Below are positions 18,346 through 22,727 of a stretch of DNA of 22,727 bases, piece after piece. Origin of the DNA: Chrysochromulina tobinii (Eukaryota; Haptophyta; Prymnesiales; Chrysochromulinaceae); contig JWZX01000693.1 of assembly GCA_001275005.1 (NCBI GenBank), positions 1-22,727 on the forward strand, given 5' to 3'. Within the stretch, counting starts at the first letter, position 1. Each line of letters starts with the position of its first letter. The notes below the pieces were generated by a model. The model saw only the letters and a program-made list of their open reading frames with translations. It ran no database searches and was not told the DNA's origin. A program made the position numbers and the translations under genes.

Positions 18346-19303
18346 GCCCCGGCGCGCCGCCCGCGCCGCGCGGAAGGGCGACAGCAGCCGACGCCTCTCG
18401 GGCTCCTCCGTATTGCGTCGAGATACCTTGAAAGGGAACAAACCAAAACGTACACATGCACATGCATGCATGCAGATGTGCCTTTTGAACGATGCTACGC
18501 AGCGATCGCGCCGCACCGTATATTGACTCACCAGCGGTCCGAACCCCACCCCCCAACCCGTCAAGCGGCCACGCTTAAAGGATCCTTAGGCACATGTATA
18601 CATCGCGATCGGCCCCCATCCGCCCCCCCATGCCGAATTCGTTCACGTTACCCCCCCCATGTACATGCCCTTAGGGAAAAGTAAGGGAAAAGTGCAGAGG
18701 CACACTGATCGTCGCCGGAGAGGATGTGGCCAATCTATGGTAGCCCCCGCTGAACTTGCGCGAAGGCCGTTTTTTTAACCTTGACCTTTTAAACAAGCCT
18801 TGACCCCCGCCCGTTGATCGGGTCGCTGAATACCTCGGAATTGAAACCGTGGTTTATACCGTCAAGCCCTGGTGGTTTATACTGTCAAGCCCTGGTGGTT
18901 TATACTGTCAAGCCCTGGTGGTCTGCATACTGTCAACTGTGGTCGTGCCAGCATTTCGTTTTCCGGTTTTTACATGGGGTTTTAGCTACAAGCTTTTACT
19001 AGCCGGCACCCGACCTGGCGTGGTTTCTTTTAGAAGCGCCTCCCCGCTCCGCTCGAGCTCGACTTACACCGAGGGGTGGCCTCGCGCCGCGGGTTTATAA
19101 GTAGTAGCGAGGTGGTCACTAGATCTTATGAGAGTAATGTAAACACTAAACCGTAGGTACGCCTCTCTGCTCGGCACTTGGCGAGATGACTCCAGCATCC
19201 GCCACCGATTTGCCGTGCTGCCCGCGAGGTAGTGGCCTTGCTCGATCGGGACGTCACTGGGTCGTCCCCGGTGCAAACCCCTTGGCCCGCGCTGCGCGGC
19301 GGG
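18346..19303. other. Long intergenic region (958 bp)
   Basis: It lies upstream of the EF-hand gene and downstream of the chimera gene, both on the minus strand. It holds a 23-bp tandem repeat (18849-18940), several C runs (18615-18660) and AT-richer stretches. The EF-hand promoter should lie at its left end. No coding or RNA gene could be supported. Confidence 0.5.
18849..18940. repeat. 23-bp tandem repeat
   Basis: Units starting GGTTTATAC begin at 18851, 18874 and 18897, each 23 bp long and almost identical (GTCAAGCCCTGGT inside). A fourth, degenerate copy follows to about 18940. Confidence 0.9.
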
Positions 19304-22042
19304 TCACTCCCGGGGCTTTGGTCTGCCAAACACGACACGGATGATCCACTTGGCCGGGCGGAATCTTTTGGGCTTGTTGCTCCGCCCCTCGTGTCCCGAA
19401 GCGCTCGCGGCGCCCTGCTTTCGCCTCGAGAGCACCTCATCGAGTGTAAGCTTTGCTGGCGAGACGTAATCAGCAGGCGAGTCGAAGCTAGAGAAGCCTC
19501 CGGGCGATGGAGCCAAGCCACCCCCTCTGCTCAGCCTCGAGCGCGAGTCGGCGGTACTCAAGGGCGAGGGATTGACCGACCAGGCATCGTACGCATTCGG
19601 CACGGGGCTCGCGCCGAATCCGAACGTGCGACCCCGACCACTGAGCCGGCCACCGCTGCCGCCGCCGCCGCCGCTGCCGCTGTGGCCCATTGCGACGCCT
19701 CCGTGCCCTTCGCCGAGGCTGGCGACACTGCTGCCGCCCCGCGCCGCCTGTGGGGTAGCGCTGTACTGGTCGTCGTCGTGCTCCTCAGTCCGCAGAGCTG
19801 CGTCCTCGAGCGCCTTCTCGAGCTGTTGGATACGCTCGTGCGCGTGAGCGAGGGCCTTCTCGGCCGCCTTCGCAGCCTTCTCCGCTTGACGAGACTCGAC
19901 GCGCAGCCGCGAGTTGGTCTGCATCTTCTGGGCCTCGGCGGCACTCCACTCATCCTCTAGTGCGCTCACCTGCGGCAACCAGGCCGGCAAGTAAGGAGGC
20001 GATCAGACGCAATCGGACGCAATCAGACGTCCATCACGATCCTTCAGAGGGCAGGCAGGGACACTGAGCTCACCTGCACTGACGCCGTCGCGAGCGCCTC
20101 CTCCGCGTCGCTGAGCGTCGTGCTGAGCGCAACCGCGACCGAATATTGCTCGATCGCTGCCGTGGTGGGCGCATGCCGCTCATCACGACGCTCGAAGGCG
20201 GGCCCGTTCGCCGAGAGCGTCTGCTGTGCCTCCCTGAGCTTGCCTTGCACGCTCCTCAATGGGCGAGCGCTCAGGGTGGCCTCTGCGCGTTCACAGGTAG
20301 CCTCGAATTCACAGGTGGCCTCTGCGCTCGGCACCATTGCTTTGGGCTTCGGCTTCGGAAAGCCGGCCAACAGAACGGGCACCGCAGGCGGCGCCGGTGG
20401 GGCAGAGCGCAGCGTCGCCGCCTCCGGCAGCGTCGCCACCTCCTGCAGCGTCGCCGCCTCCGGCAGCGTCGCCACCTCCGCGTCCTCGAGCGCCTTCTCG
20501 AGCTGTTGGATACGCTCATGCGCGTGAGCGAGGGCCTTCTCGGCCGCCTTCGCCGCCTTCTCCGCTTGACGAGACTCGACGCGCAGCCGCGAGTTGGTCT
20601 GCATCTTCTGGGCCTCGGCGGCACTCCACTCATCCTCTAGTGCGCTCACCTGCGGCAACCAGGCCGGCAAGTAAGGAGGCGATCAGACGCAATCGGACGC
20701 AATCAGACGTCCATCACGATCCTTGAGAGGGCAGGCAGGGACACTGAGCTCACCTGCACTGACGCCGTCGCGAGCGCCTCCTCCGCGTCGCTGAGCGTCG
20801 TGCTGAGCGCCACCGCGACCGAGTACTGCTCGATCGCGAGGAGAGCTAAGCTCGTCTTGCCTGCACCCGTCGGAGCGCCTACGAGCGTCGTGCTGAGCGC
20901 CGTGCTGAGCGTCGTGCTGAGCGTCGTGCTGAGCGTCGTGCTGAGCGTCTTGCCTGCACCCGTCGGAGCGTCGACGAGCATCTTCTCATTCGAATCGAGC
21001 GCCACGCCCACGACGGCGCTCTGGAGCGCATGCTCAGGCAGATCGCTCATCTGGACCAGCCTCGGCTCGAGTCTCGTGGTTGGGGCGGGTGGCACCGGCA
21101 CCTCCTCCCACCCCTTTCCGGTGCGCTGTACAGTTCCCTCTGGGAGCGCCTTGCCCAATCCGCTGCTGGAGGCGAGACTACGCAGCTGCGCGAGCGCCGA
21201 GTCGGGCGCGAGCGGCTTCACCGCCTTCGCCGCCTTCGCCGCCTCCTCCTGACGAAGCCGTTTCGTCGCCGGTTCGAATCCGGCCGCGCTCAGCCACTCG
21301 AGCTCGGCCGCGATCTCGTCGGGAGATCGCGTCTCATCGAGCGCGGCGCGGCGCTTCTCCTTGGCAAGTTTCGTCGCGTCCGTGCGCCTCTGCTCCTCCT
21401 CGAGCTCCTGCTGCGACTTGCCTAATTTGGACGTGGTGGTCATGGCCATGCAACCAACGGGCGCTGTGTCGGGCGCTGCGGGGCCGCCGCCGGCACCTCC
21501 ACTGCCACCCAGCCCGCCGCTCGAGCTCCCGTCCGCATCCGCATGCTCAGCGGCGGCGAGCAGCCGCTCCAGATCGTCCTTCACACGCACCCGTGCGGGC
21601 AGCACCGTCGCAATCAGCTCCAGCGCGCCGAGGCCGAGCAGGCTGAGCAGGTCGCCCTGCAGTGCGTGACGAGTCGTGGTGGGCGCATGGGACCATCAGT
21701 TGGCCATCGGTGGCCATCAGTGGCAATCAGTGGCCATCGATGGCAAATCACCTGCAGTGCGTCATCCTCCGCCGTATTGGAGTAGAGTTGCCCGAGGAGC
21801 GTTGCACTGAGCATATCCACCTCTGCGTCGGTCGCCACGCCACCCCTTTCCGGATTCGCATACAGATGCATGCGGCAGCGCTCGCGTACCCAACCGATGG
21901 TCCCTTCTGGCGAAGCGCCGCCGCCAGCAGCACCGCCGCCGCCATTGCTACCCCCAATGCCGCTGCCGCTGCCGCCGCCGTCGGCTGTCGCCGCCGCGCT
22001 CGCCGCCGCCGCGCTCGCCGGCGGCCTTCTGAGAGACTGCAT
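19304..22042 (-). CDS. ASCC3/Slh1-like helicase N-terminus fused to duplicated coiled coil
   Basis: Exons 22042-21752, 21656-20754, 20649-20074 and 19969-19304 join in phase 0 to give 811 residues. After a low-complexity Ala/Gly start, residues about 48-125 match the ASCC3/Slh1 N-terminal region (WVRERC, then DDALQGDLLSLLG and ELIATVL). A charged helix follows, then LPEGTVQRTGKGWEEV (about 265-280) and the helicase P-loop APTGAGKT at 327-334, repeated at 358-365. The ASCC3 likeness ends there: about ten residues normally found before QS, including the Q-motif Asn-Arg-Ile, are missing, and no DEAH or later motif exists. The rest is coiled coil (SALEDEWSAAE, EKALAHAHERIQQLEKALED) present twice, then Gly/Ser-rich sequence. 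It cannot be an active helicase. It may be a new chimeric gene, a pseudogene or an assembly join. The start is uncertain; another frame upstream reads LPYHVVVLPELCNAV. Confidence 0.6.
19800..20157. repeat. 358-bp direct repeat, copy A
   Basis: It matches 20480-20837 with about six mismatches seen by eye (roughly 98% identical). The offset is 680 bp. It covers part of exon 4, the whole 104-bp intron and part of exon 3. Confidence 0.95.
19970..20073 (-). other. Introner-type intron (104 bp), copy A
   Basis: GT at 20073-20072, AG at 19971-19970, phase 0; it joins ATASVQ to VSALEDEW. A perfect 10-bp direct repeat (GCTCACCTGC, plus strand) lies at 19964-19973 and 20068-20077 and contains CAG|GT on the coding strand at both ends. 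The inside has GATGGACGTCTGATTGC, nearly identical to the methyltransferase intron. Confidence 0.88.
20411..20482. repeat. 18-bp minisatellite, four units
   Basis: Units starting AGCGTCGCC begin at 20411, 20429, 20447 and 20465. On the minus strand they encode alternating EVATLP and EAATLQ six-residue units. The array ends at the edge of copy B of the 358-bp repeat. Confidence 0.9.
20480..20837. repeat. 358-bp direct repeat, copy B
   Basis: Second copy of 19800-20157. Its left edge abuts an 18-bp minisatellite and its right edge lies next to the helicase P-loop codons, so this is the junction between the ASCC3-like part and the coiled coil. Confidence 0.95.
20650..20753 (-). other. Introner-type intron (104 bp), copy B
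   Basis: Copy of the intron at 19970-20073 moved by the 358-bp duplication, with one visible base change (CTTGAG for CTTCAG, plus strand). Same splice sites, same 10-bp flanking repeat, phase 0. Confidence 0.88.
20853..20970. repeat. P-loop duplication with 12-bp tandem units
   Basis: A perfect 25-bp direct repeat lies at 20853-20877 and 20946-20970. It encodes APTGAGKT. Between the copies are about five 12-bp units (GTCGTGCTGAGC), which encode LSTT repeats. The offset is 93 bp, so 31 residues are added in frame. Confidence 0.93.
21657..21751 (-). other. Introner-type intron (95 bp) in ASCC3-like part
   Basis: GT at 21751-21750, AG at 21658-21657, phase 0; it joins AEDDALQ to GDLLSLLG, restoring the ASCC3 family sequence. 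A perfect 12-bp direct repeat (CCTGCAGTGCGT, plus strand) lies at 21656-21667 and 21751-21762. The inside has CACTGATTGCC among tandem GGCCATCAGT-type units on the plus strand. Confidence 0.88.
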
Positions 22043-22164
22043 TGCAAAGTTCGGGCAGCACGACGACGTGGTACGGCAGGCCGAGGTTGCCAGGGTTCGC
22101 GCTGAAGTCAGAAGTGCGACCTAATTAGGACTCGTCGCAGGCAAAGTAGGATAAGTCTGTTGCT

Positions 22165-22199
<35 letters not shown>
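22165..22199. repeat. CAAG microsatellite
   Basis: About 8.5 perfect CAAG units. A shorter array of the same tetranucleotide lies at 16834-16850. Confidence 0.95.
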
Positions 22200-22206
<7 letters not shown>

Positions 22207-22211
22207 TCAAA

Positions 22212-22397
22212 ATGGCGGTCGCCTTTCCGCCTCCTTTGGTGCCCATCGCTGGCGCGAGCGATCGGGAGGGCAGATCTCGGCGCAACCGGCACTACTGGAT
22301 AGCCCCGATTCGGGGCATCATCCTCATCTACTTGCTCTTGATCATCGCGGCGCACCGGGGCTTCATCTACATGCCTTTTTCAGGAAGTCTACTGTAG
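22212..22397 (+). CDS. Possible small single-pass membrane protein
   Basis: A 61-residue frame with a good start context (CAAAATGG). The N-terminal half is basic (DREGRSRRNRHYW). The C-terminal half has a strong membrane segment, PIRGIILIYLLLIIAAH, then a short tail. I do not recognise it. It could instead be exon 1 of a longer gene reaching past the window, as a GTAGGT stretch overlaps its stop codon. It is divergent from the chimera gene. Confidence 0.35.
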   Translation: MAVAFPPPLVPIAGASDREGRSRRNRHYWIAPIRGIILIYLLLIIAAHRGFIYMPFSGSLL

Positions 22398-22426
22398 GTC
22401 AATGCAACACCGCATCAGGCCGACGA

Positions 22427-22494
22427 CGGGAGCGATCAGGGGCCTGCGCGAGGGCTGTTCCGATGGGCCGAGGTATCGGTAGGGTCTGGTGACT
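22427..22494. repeat. Divergent direct repeat, copy 1
   Basis: It shares GGGGCCTGCGCGAGGGC and a similar flanking order (CGGGAGCG before, AGGGTC and GGCG after) with 22599-22666, about 172 bp downstream. It is diverged but colinear. Confidence 0.6.
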
Positions 22495-22598
22495 GCCGGC
22501 GCCGCGCGTCGAGCGCGCGCGGCCCTTCTCCGACGAGTTTTGATCGTTTGGGCCTGACAAGGGCTCATCAACCGTGCAGAAGCGGCCTTAGCTCGATG

Positions 22599-22666
22599 GC
22601 GGGAGCGCTCGGGGGCCTGCGCGAGGGCCTCATCAATGGGCAAAGGACCGGAAGGGTCAGGCGACC
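22599..22666. repeat. Divergent direct repeat, copy 2
   Basis: Partner of 22427-22494. No coding meaning was seen. The unit may continue beyond the window, so a longer tandem array is possible. Confidence 0.6.
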
Positions 22667-22727
22667 TTCGGCGTGGCGCGACGAGTGTCGCACTGCCGCG
22701 CTTCTGACGATATGTGGCTTCAAGCGG

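Larger units (their letters stand above)
22043..22727. other. Upstream region of chimera gene and window end
   Basis: It holds the putative chimera promoter, an AAGC microsatellite, a possible small membrane-protein gene and two divergent copies of a GC-rich segment. A missing 5' exon of the chimera gene may lie at about 22045-22105, preceded by CTGACTTCAG on the minus strand, which could be a 3' splice site. Confidence 0.45.

Noticed and set aside
18849-18940. CRISPR-like array
   Set aside because: The 23-bp units follow each other directly without spacers; it is a simple tandem repeat.
19215-19290. Stretch resembling tRNA A and B boxes (TTGCTCGATCGG and GGTGCAAACCC)
   Set aside because: The spacing is too short, the T-loop lacks TTC, and no acceptor stem or anticodon arm can be drawn.
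20853-20970. The 93-bp P-loop duplication as another introner
   Set aside because: No GT-AG pair fits at the repeat edges, and the length is a multiple of three with the frame left open. It is a coding duplication.
1-22727. Giant-virus or phage origin
   Set aside because: There are introns, plastid leaders and unrelated housekeeping families, with no capsid, terminase or replication genes.

Overview
The window looks like nuclear DNA of a photosynthetic eukaryotic alga with secondary plastids, most likely a haptophyte; a pelagophyte-like stramenopile cannot be excluded. The evidence is two fucoxanthin/chlorophyll a/c-type light-harvesting proteins with two-part plastid targeting leaders, GT-AG introns, F-box, EF-hand, C2H2 and ASCC3-type helicase domains, and very GC-rich, gene-dense sequence. 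No bacterial operon, phage, CRISPR array or convincing tRNA/rRNA gene was seen.

Layout. 242-1126 (-): Erg28-like membrane protein with an extra C-terminal membrane domain. 1342-2109 (+): F-box protein whose C-terminal repeat array is cut by a stop and continues as a decayed relic. 2672-5241 (-): TRM11/UPF0020-type RNA methyltransferase with a long unrecognised C-terminal region, two exons. 5579-6286 (-): light-harvesting protein. 6471-7679 (+): membrane-anchored sulfotransferase. 8327-9170 (-): second light-harvesting protein. 9527-10309 (+): four-finger zinc-finger protein. 10953-12404 (+): AAA ATPase. 12950-15493 (-): membrane-anchored, proline-linked, GH49-like beta-helix protein. 15654-16835 (+): PhyH-type 2OG-Fe(II) oxygenase. 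17182-18345 (-): secretory six-EF-hand protein ending KFEL. 19304-22042 (-): chimera of an ASCC3/Slh1 N-terminus and a duplicated coiled coil. Many genes are head-to-head with short shared promoters. No common pathway links them; they look like ordinary nuclear neighbours.

The most interesting signal is a family of short introns (95, 95, 104 and 104 bp) in the methyltransferase and chimera genes. Each is flanked by a perfect 10-13 bp direct repeat that overlaps the splice sites, each is in phase 0, and each carries a related core containing CTGATTGC on the coding strand. These are the marks of introners: mobile elements that insert with a target-site duplication and are spliced out at once. 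The other three introns (108, 151 and 159 bp) lack these features. The chimera gene adds a 98%-identical 358-bp duplication that copied one introner with its exons, and an in-frame duplication of its P-loop.

All exon joins, starts and functions were read by eye from the sequence; no search or alignment was run.
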